From Aricia agestis (Eukaryota > Arthropoda > Insecta > Lepidoptera > Lycaenidae), in assembly GCF_905147365.1 (NCBI RefSeq), contig NC_056421.1, positions 11,922,001-11,986,000 on the forward strand: DNA of 64,000 bases, read 5' to 3'. Positions within the stretch are counted from its first letter, which is position 1. Each line of letters begins with the position of its first letter. This document shows, in pieces, positions 1 to 11,690 of this stretch. The notes under the pieces are model-generated. The model saw nothing but the letters and a program-made list of their open reading frames with translations. It had not been told where the DNA came from and ran no database searches. Both the position numbers and the translations under genes were made by a program.

Positions 1-52
1 CCCACGACCTCCGAGTCAAGAGCCGCGCTCTGTACCACTAGACCACGGAGGC
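1..52 (-). mobile_element. tRNA-derived SINE (family T1), head only, cut by window edge
   Basis: The reverse complement has a pol III A box (GTGGTCTAGTGGTACAGAG) and matches base for base the head of the intact SINE at 61018..61379. The body would lie outside the window. Confidence 0.75.
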
Positions 53-61
53 GTATTAATA

Positions 62-214
62 TGCAAGATAACGCCCGCAACTCCGCAGCGCCAAAATTCG
101 TTTATGACGCAGGAACCGTCCATTTTGCCGGAATACAAAAGTATCCTTTGTCCTTTTCCAAGATCGGTTCAGGGATTTGGGCGTGAAGAGGTAACAGACA
201 GACAGACAGAATAT
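62..214 (-). mobile_element. Lepidopteran 'gatgacgcccgcaactcc' interspersed repeat (family R1)
   Basis: Reads ataacgcccgcaactccg ... gttcagggatttgggcgtgaag ... acagacagacagaca, the inverse of the copies at 2053 and 8793. Non-coding; one of about a dozen copies in the window. Confidence 0.75.
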
Positions 215-372
215 AAAGTTAGTTTAACTACCTGGATCTGTGGTAGGTAAACGTACAAGAATGGCCAAATGCAAGCCAGATTTTCTCAGTTTGCGTATAA
301 TAACAAAAAAAATTGATAGCCTAAATAATAAGCTATTTTGTAACCAAAAACATCTTTTCGGTATTTTTCTTT

Positions 373-853
373 AGGGTTCCGTACCCAAAGGGTAAAAACG
401 GGACCCTATTACTAAGACTTCGTTGTCTGTCCGTCTGTCCGTCTGTATGTCTCCAGGCTGTAACTCAAGAACGGTAATAGCTAGAGAGTTGAAATTTTCA
501 CAGATTGTGTATACATATAATATATACACAATCTGTGAAAATATTATGTTGCCGTTATAATAACAAATACTAAAAACAAAATTTAAAATTAATATTTAAG
601 GGAGGCTCCCATACAACAAACGTGATTTTTTGGCCTTTTTTGCTCTATATCAATAATAGCAATAGGTAGGTACTTGAATTTTTCGCACAATCCTTAGTTT
701 TATATGTACTTTAATATTTGATAATATTATTAATATAAATAATAAAAAATTAAGAGGGGCTCCCATACAAAAAACACAAAATTTGGCCTAATTTTGCTCT
801 ATAATGGTACGGAACCCTTCGGGCGGGAGTCCGACTCGCACTTGGCCGATTAT
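373..853 (+). mobile_element. 'agggttccgtaccc' interspersed repeat (family R2)
   Basis: Begins agggttccgtacccaaag with an internal gtctgtccgtctgtc block and ends gtccgactcgcacttggccg. Copies at 11424, 41939 (inverted), 45764 and 57541 (inverted) share both ends. This copy has an internal hairpin at about 495-542 where acagattgtgtata is duplicated in inverse. Confidence 0.8.
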
Positions 854-1673
854 TATTTTCATTGACTTATATGTGATTTTACATTGATTTTACATCTTTC
901 ATGTTTAGACGTCTGGATTCGCAAACAATTTTTAAATCGATATCTCTGCTCGTTCCCAAAACGGCATTGACAGACAGACGGATGAAAAGACGGACAAAAA
1001 AATGTACACAGTTCTGTTTTTCAAAACTTCTAAATACTAGTTATGTAAAGTATGTATTTAAATTATCCTTGACGCGAAAACTTATATTATAGATAACAAA
1101 AAAAGGATATGGGCGAACAGGCCATAAGATGGTCCCAAATTTTATAAATAAAAACCTAAATAAAAACAAAACAAAAATTTCGAAAGTCGGTCCTCAAACG
1201 GCGGACCGTTAACCGTTGAACATTAAAAAAAAAAATCTCCACAGCCGAACGTATAACCTCCTCCTTTTTGGAAGTCGGTTAAAAAATACTTACTAGTAAT
1301 AAATAGTCAAAGAACTAGTCTGTGTAAATAGAAACAAGAATAATAATATTAACAGAGAGAAAACGAGTTTCAGAAGTCTGCTAAGTCATTCGCACCAATT
1401 TAAAAAACTGAAGATATTTCGCGTTCTCCGCGCCAACATTCTGTTACTTTTCAATTATTTTACTTATTATTTACATTGAAATTATTTTACTTATTGTACA
1501 GTGTAACGTGGTATAACTATTTATTAATATAATAATTATGGCATGAAGGCATATTTTATATGTTGGAATAGGAAGGAGACTAGAATGAGAAAAAGTAAAG
1601 AATAATTTTAAACTTCAAAAGATCTTTTGTTCATTCAAAGCAGTATCAAAAAGACGATGTAATGACATGCGAC
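854..1673. other. Mostly unassigned AT-rich stretch
   Basis: No gene. It contains a 63-codon ORF (901..1092) without domain features, and near 1240-1280 a 'ccgaacgtataacctcctcctttttggaagtcggtt' type repeat end like those at 5720-5832 and 33524-33838. Confidence 0.4.
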
Positions 1674-1838
1674 TTACGGCCGTTCCCAATATTTGATCTA
1701 TCTCTGGTTTTGCCCTACTACAGATAGGAATAGCTCATAATTGACATAAAATATATGTCTCTAATGTCTAATCTGAGCTATTCCTATCTCTAGTAGGGCA
1801 AAACCAGAGATAGATCAAATATTGGGAACGGCCGTTAA
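1674..1838. mobile_element. Palindromic MITE (arms about 65 bp)
   Basis: Starts ttacggccgttcccaata and ends tattgggaacggccgttaa. The arms stay nearly complementary through the tctctggttttgcccta region, leaving a short AT-rich loop around 1745-1775. Non-coding; a transcript would fold into a long hairpin. Confidence 0.8.
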
Positions 1839-2008
1839 TGTATGATAGTTGTTTCTAAAAATAAATCTAACATTTTAAAGTTAATTTAGGTTTAAAACCG
1901 TAAAGGATTAACCTAAAATACATTTTATTAGTTGGCAAACAGATCCTATCAACACAACCTCTAGTCGTTAAGCTTAGGTTCGTGTAAACGGACGACTATT
2001 AACGTAAC

Positions 2009-2042
2009 GGCGATTAGTCGCGTATATACGCGACTAATCGCC
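2009..2042. repeat. Perfect 34-bp palindrome
   Basis: ggcgattagtcgcgtat is followed directly by its exact reverse complement, with no loop. The ggcgattag motif recurs in the inverted ends of the MITEs at 53036 and 54996. Confidence 0.85.
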
Positions 2043-2052
2043 GACGCTGCAT

Positions 2053-2263
2053 CCATACTTAAAATATTATAAATACAAAAGTGTGTCTGTCTGTCTGTTA
2101 CTTCTTTACGCTTAAACCGTTAAAGCGATTTTGGTGAAATTTGGTATGGAGATAGTTTGAGTCCCCGGAAAAGACATAGGACACTTTTTATCGCGAAAAA
2201 ATTTACGGCTCCCATGCGATAAACGAATTTTGGCGCAACGGAGCTGCGGGCGTCATCTAGTAA
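2053..2263 (+). mobile_element. R1 interspersed repeat, near full length
   Basis: Starts tattataaatacaaaagtg with a tgtctgtctgtctgt block, then cgcttaaaccgttaaagcga and gtccccggaaaagacatagg, ending gctgcgggcgtcatctagta. This order defines family R1. Confidence 0.8.
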
Positions 2264-2321
2264 TATATTATTTCAATTCCGTAAACGCTTTCCTTTTAAT
2301 AAAGATATGATGTAGTACATA

Positions 2322-2412
2322 ATGCTAAGTACTCACATACGGTTTTACTCGATCGAGCAATAACGAGATTTGGAGTAAAACTAACGAGCAAAACTCACAT
2401 GTTACCTAGCAC
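2322..2412. mobile_element. Remnant of the 'gctaagtactcacatacgg' MITE
   Basis: Its left end matches the MITE at 59596..59788 (gctaagtactcacatacg, ggttttactcgat), and it retains the tttggagtaaaact and cgagcaaaac pieces of the other arm. The middle is mostly deleted. Confidence 0.65.
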
Positions 2413-2915
2413 AGAAATGAAAACACTGAAGGTGCTTTATTTCGTTGCAGGAATATTATATAAAAAGATTTGAAGTTTTTGATTTCAGACAGTCATATTA
2501 GAAAAATCTTTGCAATATGTATTTTCACCTAACAGACATACAACTATTTTTGTCTAAATAACGTGTAGCGAATCCGGTAGCGATTTTTTGTAGCCCGTCT
2601 GCACTGATCCTCTCTATAATCCGGAGGTGTAAATGTGTTTACATACTATTAACTCCTATTTACACCTGACTTTAAGTTCTACACTGATTTACATAAATTC
2701 GTGTTTAATTTGATGTACTTCGTTTTAAGCTTATTAAAACATCTATTTTCAGGAATGATTTAGGTATTGAGACGAATTTTCTACCTACATAATAAAGAGA
2801 AAAGTTTAATAATATTATGTAACAGTCTATGCTAAAAACTTGAGGCTAATATCTGTCTACAAGACGAACAAGGTTATAAAGTTTTTCTACGAGTGTCATG
2901 TTTTTAATATCTGTC

Positions 2916-3425
2916 GTGGTTGAGCGTCCGTGGCCTAATGGGTAGACCTTCGGTTCGCACTCCTAGAGGGTGCCGGTTCGAACCCGGTTGGAGGCGTGTA
3001 CCAATAGCTTTGTCCACACTGTGCCTTTTTTTGTTCATAAAGGGCATGCGTTATAGCGCAGTCAACAGCGAACGTGAGGCATGCCCGTGACGCATGCCCG
3101 TGACGCGCGTTGAAATCGTAGCGCTCGCTATGACACTTTTCTTTTAACGCGGGTGGATTTTGACGCATTCAATTATTGAATATGCCAAACGAAAGTTGAA
3201 TAAAAAGAAGATGACGAAAATTGAAGATAAAATTGCATTGTGTGGACATAGCTGTTGAGAATTTTTCTGATCTCAAGTACATAATACGGACGCTCTTACG
3301 GTGAAGGAAAACATCGTGAGGTCCCAGACGTATTGACTAGTTCTTTCCTCTGGACTAGGCCGACTATGATGCGAGAATGCCGTATGCGCTTGGGCAACCA
3401 TACGGACATTTAAAAAATCTTGTCC
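2916..3425 (+). mobile_element. tRNA-derived SINE (family T2) split by a MITE
   Basis: The tRNA-like head at 2920-2995 has a B box (GGTTCGAACCC). It is interrupted at about 3005..3253 and resumes with gatctcaagtac ... gtgaggtcccagacgtattga ... gaatgccgtatgcgcttggg. The same head and tail order appears uninterrupted in the inverted copy at 44945..45236, which confirms the insertion. Confidence 0.75.
3005..3253. mobile_element. MITE inserted in SINE T2
   Basis: Terminal inverted repeats agctttgtccacact (left) and tgtggacatagct (right, inverse agctatgtccaca). Inside is a duplicated tgcccgtgacgc. A related fragment lies at 45648..45735 (tccacacta, cgtcatcttc, caactttcg, gcattcaataattgaa). Confidence 0.7.
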
Positions 3426-4668
3426 TAGGCACTACGTATTTGAGGAGTTACTTCGCTCTGAAAAATAATGTATAAATCATCCACAACGGATGTAAAGGCC
3501 TAGTTTTTTTGTCATGTTTACAAAAAAAAGGCAAATAGTTAAAACAATTACAAAATTAGTTTCACTTACTCACAAGCAATACTTTGCTTGATCTATAATA
3601 TTATGTAATCCATATAAATAAAAATGAATTTTCAATTTTATTAGTCTTGCTTAAACTCGAGAACTGCTTAATCGATTTCACTAATTTTAGTCTTAAAATA
3701 TTCGTAGAAGCCCAGGGCTTATGTTAGGAGAAAATGATACGAAGTTCACCGGGCATCTAGTGATTTATGAAACAACCTTATCTCAACAAAATATGGTACT
3801 AAAATTGTCCAAAAATAGTACTATGTTAGGTCATAATTTCTTTGTTTAATATTTGAATATTGAAACGGACCAATATAAAAATTTGTCACAAGAATTGTTA
3901 ATAAACGTCGCTACAGCGTGGTGTTAGCGCTAATGTTTCGACCATCTGTCCTCACCCTGTATAATGCTCAAATTGTCCCACCCTGTATAATCGTCCGCGA
4001 CTAAACGCCCCTCGGTCACAGTGTAAATACAGTAAAGTAACTCGGCCGTGACCTTGAAAAATCTTTCAACACAGAGACAACTTTCATGCGCTTGCGACTT
4101 GATGCTTAGTTTTAAGTGATTCAAGCTATTTGAAATCATGTTTAGGGTGAATTCACATTTCAACGTTACGATGCATTTCAAATTGCCATTCGAATTTGAA
4201 AAGGCAGCTTAACTCTGCCGGCAAGAAGTCTGTCTATGTAATGTGTAAATTCTGGCTTAGCAAGTATAGTTCAATTACGAATGGATCATTTAAAAATTCA
4301 TAGCGTTGGTATCGATGCGTTACAATATAATGCCAATGTATTATGTACAATATAAAATTCTTAGTGGTCCAACCGGTTTCATTGGTTAAGTTTGAAGATA
4401 GTCTACTGTTTGTTATTTATATTGTAACTCTGATGACGGTATTAAGAGGTATTTTAATATTTTATCCCCATAATAAGCCGTGATAATTTTGAGAATAGAG
4501 AAAATGAAAATAGGGACATCTAATTATAAAATTCTCGTGTCCCGGTGTGCGTAATTGAACTCCTCTGAAACGGCTCGACCAATTTTCGTGAATCTTAGCG
4601 AGCGAGCCACTTTAATCTATACTAGTCTATACTAATATTATAAATGCGAAAGTATCTCAGTCTTACTG
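3426..4668. repeat. Unassigned stretch with two 'gctagta'-type repeat fragments
   Basis: About 3610-3770 is a repeat tail (aaactcgagaactgcttaatcgattt ... gggcatctagtgattt). About 4530-4650 begins like the repeat at 35067 (attctcgtgtcccggtg) and runs into an R1 start (actaatattataaatgcgaaag). 3780-4520 shows nothing recognisable; the 83-codon minus ORF at 3930..4181 has no domain features. Confidence 0.4.
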
Positions 4669-4675
4669 TAATAAT

Positions 4676-4870
4676 ATACACTTTTCATGCACTTTTTCCA
4701 CTTTTATTAATTTACAATTATGTTTCACACGACCGGTTTTGATAAAATCATCATCAGGTGTAGTGCAGCAGGTAATTTTAAATTTTTAAAAAAATTATTT
4801 AAAATATTAAAATTACCTGCACTAGGTACACCAATACAATAAAAGTAGAAAAAGTGCAGAAAAGTATAAA
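4676..4870. mobile_element. Foldback element, 'aaaatcatcatcaggtg' family
   Basis: Ends atacacttttcatgcac and gtgcagaaaagtat are inverted; the inner parts ggtaattttaa/ttaaaattacc pair. The core gataaaatcatcatcagg is shared with the element at 8557..8728. Confidence 0.7.
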
Positions 4871-4871
4871 T

Positions 4872-4905
4872 AATGTTCGATTAAGAATGTTCTTAATCGA
4901 ACATT
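4872..4905. repeat. Perfect hairpin, 16-bp arms, 2-nt loop
   Basis: aatgttcgattaagaa, loop tg, then the exact inverse. A third partial copy of the arm (actaatgttcttaattgaac) follows at about 4974-4994. Confidence 0.85.
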
Positions 4906-5052
4906 TATTACAAAATTACAAATTAATTTAATGAACAACACTAATGTTAGTGTGCGCACTTAAATGTGCGCCCACTAATGTTCTTAATTGAACAATGAAT
5001 AAAAGGGAAAAACGCTGAAGGTTCAAAGTCAAACAATATTTTTATAAGTTTA

Positions 5053-5180
5053 CTAGATGTCCCGCGCGGCTTCGCCCGCGTAAATTAGAATTTTAACAGA
5101 ATCCGTAGGTACATTTTCCCATAAAAAATATATCCCCCGTTTTTCCCACATTTTCCTGAGTTTCTTCTGTCGTATTAGTC
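5053..5180 (-). repeat. LINE-tail-like fragment ('tactagatgtcccgcgcgg')
   Basis: ctagatgtcccgcgcggctt then cgcccgcgtaaatt, a form common at the 3' ends of lepidopteran non-LTR repeats. Similar heads lie at 23310 (cccgcggcttcgctcgcgg) and 23980 (agctgtgccccgcggtg). Confidence 0.4.
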
Positions 5181-6425
5181 TTAGAGTAATAATATAATAT
5201 AACCTTCTCGATAAATGATGAGTCTTACTCGATAAATGATCTATCTAACACTGAGATAAGTTTTTAAATCGGACCTGTAGTTTCTGAGATTGACGCGTTC
5301 AAGCAAACATACTCTTCAGGTTTATAATATTAGGTAGATATTGATTTTTTTTAAATTATCGCTTGACAAACTCGAGTCTCGATCTAAAAGACTATGAAAT
5401 GGTATAATATGGTAGTGATGATGATGATGATGAAGAATGTAATTTGCATAGTAGCATATGCTTTCTGTTCTTAAAACAACGCCGAAACTCCCAAACTTGT
5501 ATCTATAAAGAATCAGGAATTCTCTCAGCACCTTCCGAACCACGGTATACCAGGTATATCTCGGTGCAAAATTTTACTTGTTGGTAGCATATGCTTAGAA
5601 TACTTCTCACGAAACCGAAGTCACCATATGTTTCCCTATAAGTTTTGAGGAGTTCCCTCGATTACTTATGGATCCTTCATCAGATCACCACTTTTCTGAA
5701 TATAATACCAAATTGGGATGATACCCTATATACCAAAAGAAAAATTTTGAAAATCGGTTAACAAACGGCGGAGTAATCGTTGAATATAAGAAAACGAACA
5801 TAACACCTCCCCCATTTTGAAAGTCGGTTAAAATTGTAGCCTATGTGTTATTTATTTAATATTTTAATCAGCACATGAATTGAATAACAAAATTTTTTTC
5901 AAATTAATCGTAGCACCATCTGTCAGCCAAACTAAAATTGAAATAGAATAATATTGAATGCGATGATAGCGCCGTCCGCCGGATCTAATGTAAAACATTC
6001 CAAAATCAACAACTCCTTATAAATAAGAAATTAATTGAAAAAACATTTTCCAGTAGACCAAACTGTAAATCTAAACCATTCTCGAATCTCCACGAACACA
6101 CACAAAAAATTTCATCAAAATTGGTCCAGTCGTTTAGGAGGAGTTCAGTCACATACACACGCACACAAGAAATATATATATTAAGATTGACACTATTATG
6201 AACTATTATTAGATATTCCAACAAATATTGACAAAAGTCAATTATAATAGTATTTTATTGATATAACCAATATACGTATTTCAATAGACATTAATAAAGC
6301 TATGTTACCATGTTTGATCGTACCAGTTAAAAGTATACACTGTATCACAATACTTTTATTTGTAGTAAGAGCGCGTTCACACTGAGTGATGTTTATTTTC
6401 AGTCATTGTAGAAAATGCCATACAA
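5181..6425. other. Gene-free stretch with a short (atg)n run
   Basis: A short gatgatgatgatg microsatellite is at about 5414-5436. A 'gaaaatcggttaacaaacggcgg ... cattttgaaagtcggtt' repeat piece is at about 5735-5832. Nothing else is recognisable; the ORFs are short and compositionally simple. Confidence 0.4.
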
Positions 6426-6600
6426 TAAAGACGCCTCCTTGGTCCAGTGTTGACAATGCAGGCTGATCACCTCATTGTCTGACTAGAAATATGATCCATG
6501 CGTCGGATGTCCATAAAAATAGTTTTTTTGCCAATCGTATCGGTCATTGGGTTATTAGAGCAATCTCTTCCATTACTCTTATAACGCAGTGGGACGAATT
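6426..6600 (+). mobile_element. SINE T1 copy with most of the tRNA head deleted
   Basis: gcctccttggtccagtg jumps directly to gacaatgcaggctgatcacc and gatccatgcgtcggatg, the body of the intact copy at 61018. About 60 bp including the B box are missing. Confidence 0.7.
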
Positions 6601-6679
6601 ACCAACACGATAACTGTTACCGAAACTAGTGCAAAAGGTTAAACAAAACAAAAAAAAAAACATTTATAACACGAAGAAT

Positions 6680-7167
6680 TAAATATACTAGAGATCACCC
6701 AGTGGTCGAAATTCGACCTTAGTTTCAACGACATTAGGACTACTACCTATATTTTGTAAAAAAATATTGACTTTATCATATTTTTTTCAACTCTTGTCTC
6801 TGGGACTCAGCTGATCTCAGACTGGCCGTGTAAGCATTGTCTTCTAGTATCTAAGATTCAATAAAAAAAACTATAATCCATGTTCAATTTGTCAACTTGT
6901 TGTCAACAGACTTCAACCATAAATAAAAGATTCATATGTATAGGCTTGTCACTCAAAAAGCTGTCATTTTTCCTAGTGTGTGTGTTGTAGTGTGTGTAAT
7001 GTTTTATTTGTTAAAAAAATATATGATAAAAGCATAATTTAAAAATAATATTAGCTCGATGCACTCCTTCACCATATAAACTATAACTGTGCAAAATTTC
7101 ATTCACCTACGTTTCCCCATTTTTCGTCAAAAGGGATACAAAGTTTTTGGCTCACGTATTAATATAT
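6680..7167 (+). mobile_element. Repeat family R3 ('gatctctagta ... tattaatatatag')
   Basis: tagagatcacccagtggtcgaaattcgacc ... ctcagctgatctcagactggccgtg ... gcaccttcaccatataaactataactgtgc ... acgtattaatatatag. The inverted copy at 42842..43199 carries both halves; 24716..24911 carries only the 3' half. Possibly a LINE 3' region; no protein remains. Confidence 0.6.
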
Positions 7168-7613
7168 AGATTGTATTATTTACCTCTGATTGGCTACCTA
7201 TATTCTAAACAGTAACCAATGAAAAACTGTTTTATCTCCCGAACAAATGACCTTGATCATACATTTGCCGCGTTGCGCGTTGCCGAGATCGCACCAAAAT
7301 CCTATTTCTTTACTTATCTTAGTTCAAAATTGACCTAAAAAATTCGAACGGCAAATATTATGTAATTAATGAAATTGTCGATCTATTGGCGTGTGTTTAA
7401 AATAACCGTAATTTGTAAATACTAGGGAGATACTGAATGTATGCTTGAATTTAGTAGTACTTTGGAAGCCGATTTCATGAGTATAGTAAACAAAAATAGG
7501 AAGTTATTAACGGAGAAAGGAACGTTCGTAATATGATGAAGATGATTGCTGTATTTTTATTATAATTTTGTAGCTTTCAAATTATGAGTTAATAAGACTC
7601 TAAAATCGGTAAA

Positions 7614-8069
7614 GAGGCGACTAACCCAAAATTTTCGATTTTATAATTCATTTTAAAACTTGAAATTATTTTCAAGTTTAAATTTTTTTTTATTTTCCCC
7701 GAATTGTTTCATTTTCTAAAATTAGATACTACATTATATTTTCAAGTATTGGATCTAAGCAAAACCACGATATCTTTAAAATTTTCTCGATAGAAAAAAA
7801 TCACAAAGATGCATCTAATTTTCACGAAATTTTCATTTATTGCCATAACCGTTCATTGAACTAAGTTAATATTTTAACTCATTGTATAAAATTCTATCAT
7901 TGAGAAACCGACACAGCGGATTTTTTAAATATTGTATATTGATCGAGTTATTGACAAAAAACTAATTTGGCGATGAATCCGCGTCGTCCTTTTTCACCTG
8001 GCATATGAAAGACAGGAGTGAGTGTGAAGAAAGGAGGTCGATGTTTGATTTTTTGGGTTAGTCGCCCTC
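7614..8069. mobile_element. Nonautonomous DNA element with gaggcgactaacccaaaa ends
   Basis: Left gaggcgactaacccaaaa; right ttttgggttagtcgccctc. The interior is AT-rich and non-coding, about 455 bp. A single end of the same type stands alone at 23272..23305 (gggcgactaacccaaaactt). Confidence 0.7.
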
Positions 8070-8556
8070 ATAAGTACCGGAATACGTACGCGCAAAATGG
8101 ACAATTTACACGAATAAAAATATTGTAAATTCCGCGTGCGAGCGTCGCGTCGGGAATATTTGTGTAAACACCCATACGTATTGGCAGTAGCTAAATTAAG
8201 TGGCTTTGGCCTGAAAAATAAAAGTTTAAAACGTATAAAATGAACATTGAACGTAATAAAATGGCCGACAGTGTAGGTAAAATTTTATGGTGATCAAAAT
8301 AAATTAACGTTTTTCAATGGAACTATGAAGTAAAATGTTCAATTATTATTTTCTATTTTTGTCAACTTTGGCTGTTGGAGGAATGTGACATACATTTGAA
8401 GAAGGACCCAAAAATACGTTTCTTTTTACAAATTCTGTATTACTGAGTATCAATAGTATTATTACTACTAGCTGAACCAGCAAACATTGTTCTAAAACGC
8501 ATGTTGGATGTTTTTTTATTAGACCTATGTTTCGAATAGTCAATTCAATAGATAAT

Positions 8557-8728
8557 TATACACTTTTCCTGCACTTCCACTTTATTAAGTTAGATTTCTT
8601 ACAAAGTTATTATTTTACACGTCCGGTTTCGATAAAATCATCATCAGGTGTCCACCTGATGATGAAACTAAAAAAAATAAGTAAGAAATCTAACATAATA
8701 AAGTGAAATAAGCGCAAGAAAATTGTAC
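8557..8728. mobile_element. Foldback element, 'aaaatcatcatcaggtg' family, second copy
   Basis: Arms gttagatttcttac and gtaagaaatctaac plus tccactttatta/taataaagtga. The loop holds gataaaatcatcatcaggtg and its partial inverse cacctgatgatga, so the core itself folds back. Confidence 0.75.
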
Positions 8729-8792
8729 TTACCTCTATAATAATTATTGAATGGAACATGAATTTCCACCAAGAACTTCAGTCCATTCAATC

Positions 8793-9025
8793 CATACTAA
8801 TATTATAAATGCGAAAGTGTGTCTGTCTGTCTGTCTGTCTGTCTGTATGTCTGTTACCTTTTCAGTCTACGCGCTCAAACCGATGAACCGATTTTGCTGA
8901 AATTTGGCATGGAGATACTTTGAGTCCCGAGAAAGGACATAATATAGTTTTTATCCCGGAAAAATGTACGGTTCCGCGCGATAAACGAATTTTGGCGCAA
9001 TGGAGTTGCGGGCGATATCTAGTAT
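8793..9025 (+). mobile_element. R1 interspersed repeat with expanded tctg run
   Basis: tactaatattataaatgcgaaagtg is followed by seven or so tctg units (8819-8847), then aaaccgatgaaccgattttg and a gcgggcgatatctagta end. Confidence 0.8.
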
Positions 9026-9136
9026 TATAATATCTTATCGCATAAGGTATGATGATACGATAATTTAGTTTTACGTTTTCTTTCATTTATGACACTTTTA
9101 CATCCCAAATATTCTAAAATCTAAATACTTGCTACT

Positions 9137-9348
9137 CTACGAATAATAAAAACTAAGGAAAAGTAACTCCGTCAAAAAACATACTTGTCAAAAAAGTGTA
9201 CCTTAGGTACACATTTCAATACATTTGCAATATTATATAGGTGACCTTGAGCGGTACTAGGCTGGCGTTACATGACAGATCAAAAGGAACCAAATTTAAA
9301 ACGGTAATAGTATGGGAGTTACGATTCCTTAGTTTTTATTATTCGTAG
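9137..9348. mobile_element. MITE with 24-bp ctacgaataataaaaact ends
   Basis: ctacgaataataaaaactaa at the left and its inverse ttagtttttattattcgtag at the right, with gtaactc/gagttac also inverted just inside. A longer relative with the same ends is at 30241..30698. Confidence 0.85.
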
Positions 9349-9582
9349 CTGCTACTAAATGAATATGACATGAGCATAGATATTTAATTTTGTAGAGAAG
9401 TTCGTAATTTCGGCGATATTCAAACCACGTAATGAAGTGGCCTGAATTCGGTATGCGGGCGAAGTTATAGTTGGGGGAACTATTGGATAGATATTGATAA
9501 TTTATATTATGGGGAGTTCCTTGTTTTCTCAGGGTTTTTGCACTGTAGAATTCTAAGTGGGTAAAAGCTTTTTTTTTTTTTT

Positions 9583-9696
9583 ACGTGGGAGAGCCATGCT
9601 TCGGCACGAATGGGCCGGCTCGACCGGAGAAATACCACGCTCTCACGGAAAACCGGCGTGAAACAGCGCTTGCGCTGTGTTTCGCTAAAAAAAAAA
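9583..9696 (+). mobile_element. SINE S1 (GC-rich lepidopteran SINE), 3'-truncated with A tail
   Basis: 5' end acgtgggagagccatgcttc through gcgtgaaacagcgcttgcgc, stopping after tgtttcgct and ending in ten A residues. The middle and normal 3' tail are absent, suggesting internal priming or deletion. Confidence 0.75.
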
Positions 9697-10260
9697 GTTA
9701 GCACTTGTTGATATTGTTAACGTGTTTCAAATTGCAGTTGGACTTGAAAAATAGTGCGAAAAGTTATCTAAAAGTGTGTCTGTAAATACAAATGACTGAT
9801 ATAAGACGTGAAATTAGTGCTGAAAGTTCAACAGATCCAGAAACTAATTCTGAGGTTATGGCTGAGATAAGAAAAAGGTTAAATAAAAAGTAAAGTTCCT
9901 ATGAAGAGGCATTGTCATTTCTTACCCTTTATGATTATATGGTGTAATACCTCAAAGATACATAAGTATAGAAAAAGATAGTAACCAATCAGAATAATAA
10001 TTGGCCAGTAAGCAAAAATCAAGCCAATCGGCGTTAAGAATGTGCAATGTTACTAAGGCAACTCGCGCTTTCGCAAAAAACCTAACTTTTTTTAGAAAAA
10101 TTGAAAAATATAAACAGCATTATCTAATTATCCGTGTTTTCGCGAAGTCCCTAGAATTTTCGCGATAATCCGATATGTCAAATCATCCTACGACATATAG
10201 GTACATAACTCTAAATTTATGTAGTAACTTACAAGAGAAAGGATTCTCAAAGACCAATAA
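9697..10260. other. Unassigned; short ORF 9792..9893
   Basis: After a splice-acceptor-like gtttcaaattgcag (ending about 9736) a 33-codon frame starts at ATG 9792 (MTDIRREISAESS...) and stops at 9893. It is hydrophilic and acidic/basic mixed, with no domain known to me. It could be an exon fragment from a mobile element or chance. The rest shows nothing. Confidence 0.2.
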
Positions 10261-10465
10261 TCTATACTAGCTTTATAAAGGCGAAGGTGTGTCTGTTTGT
10301 CTGCCCGTCTGTAACGTCTTCATGACCAAACCGCTGAACCGATTTTGCTGCTTATGGAGACACTTTGACTCCTGGGAGGACATAGGATACTTTTTATCAC
10401 GCAAAATGTACGGTTCCCGCATGATAAACGAATTTTGGCGCAACGGCGTTACGGGCGTTGTCTAA
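10261..10465 (+). mobile_element. R1 interspersed repeat
   Basis: Diverged start (actagctttataaaggcg), a gtctgtttgtctgcccg block, aaaccgctgaaccgattttg, and end gcgcaacggcgttacggg. Confidence 0.75.
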
Positions 10466-10491
10466 TTTTTTATATATTTCGTAGAGATCCT

Positions 10492-10796
10492 GTTTTTTTT
10501 TTTTTTTATGAAATAAGGGGGCAAACGAGCAAACGGGTCACCTGATGGAAAGCAACTTCCGTCGCCCATGGACACTCGCAGCATCTGAAGAGCTGCATGT
10601 GCGTTGCCGGCCTTTGAAGAGGGAATAGGAGAGGGTAGGGAAGGGAAGGGAATAGGGTAGGGGATTGGGCCTCCGGTAAACTCACTCACTCGGCGAAACA
10701 CAGCGCAAGCGCTGTTTCACGCCGGTTTTCTGTGAGAACGTGGTATTTATCCGGTCGAGCCGGCCCATTCGTGCCGAAGCATGGCTCTCCCACGTA
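10492..10796 (-). mobile_element. SINE S1, full length
   Basis: On the minus strand it runs from acgtgggagagccatgc through the ccctaccctattcccttccc tract to cccccttatttcataaaa. The GC-rich 5' end, purine-rich middle and A tail are all present. It sits 27 bp after an R1 copy. Confidence 0.85.
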
Positions 10797-11113
10797 TAAT
10801 GTTTGGATTTTATTTAACTATTCCTCGTTTCATGCGAAAAATCTAAGCTATGTTATATAAAATACTTTCGGGGAATCCCCGTAGGAATACCGTTCCCGGT
10901 TTAATTTCCCACTTTTGTTACAAAATGGAATACCATCTGTTGCAAAAGGGAATGCTTTGATTGGGAAATTTGCATAATTTTAATTCCTGTCCGTTACGAT
11001 TTTCCGTTCTAGCAGCAGCTACATCACTGACTTCTGGCATAAACTTAGAGAAGAAACGGAAGGTAACCGGTCCGTGAGATTCACCGAAATTGCGGGCTAA
11101 CTATCCATAATAT

Positions 11114-11375
11114 ACAGTGTGTAACAAAAATAAGTGATAATACTTTTGAGTGTGTACGTGTTCCTTGTAGAGAGTTCACTGTGAAAGTAGCAGCGCTGAA
11201 AGACCAAAATTTTTTTTCACTTTTGTATGGGGAAACTCGTGGCGCTCTGGCCTTTGCCCATACAAAAGTGAAAAAAAATTTTGGTCTTTCAGCGCTGCTA
11301 CTTTCACAGTGAACTCTCTACAAGGAACACGTACACACCCTAAGTATTATCACTTATTTTTGTTACATCCTGTAT
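11114..11375. mobile_element. Long foldback MITE, family P1
   Basis: Ends acagtgtgtaacaaaaataa and the near-inverse at 11374. Arms of about 120 bp are almost perfectly complementary (ttcactgtgaaagtagcagc / gctgctactttcacagtgaa), meeting at a short loop around gtggcgctctggcc. Non-coding. TA borders fit Tc1/mariner-type duplication. Confidence 0.85.
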
Positions 11376-11423
11376 ATATACATATATTTCTGGATTCCTT
11401 AAAACTTGTGGCAATTGTGCTTT

Positions 11424-11690
11424 TTAGAGTTCCGTACCCAAAAGGTTAAAAAACGGGACCCTATTACTAAGACTTCGATGTCCGTCTGTCCGTCTGTCTG
11501 TCTCCAGTCTGTATCTCAAGAACCGCTATAGCTAGATTTCAGATTTTTTTACAGATTATGTTTATCTCTTGCCGCTATAACAACAAATACTAAAAACAAA
11601 ATAAATTAAATATTTAGTAGGTACTTGAAATGTTCACAAAATACTCAGTATTATTTATACTTTAATTAAAATATATGAAAGATGTATATT
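11424..11690 (+). mobile_element. R2 interspersed repeat, 3'-truncated
   Basis: tttagagttccgtacccaaaag, gtctgtccgtctgtct, ctgtatctcaagaaccgcta. The terminal gactcgcacttggcc end is missing. Confidence 0.7.
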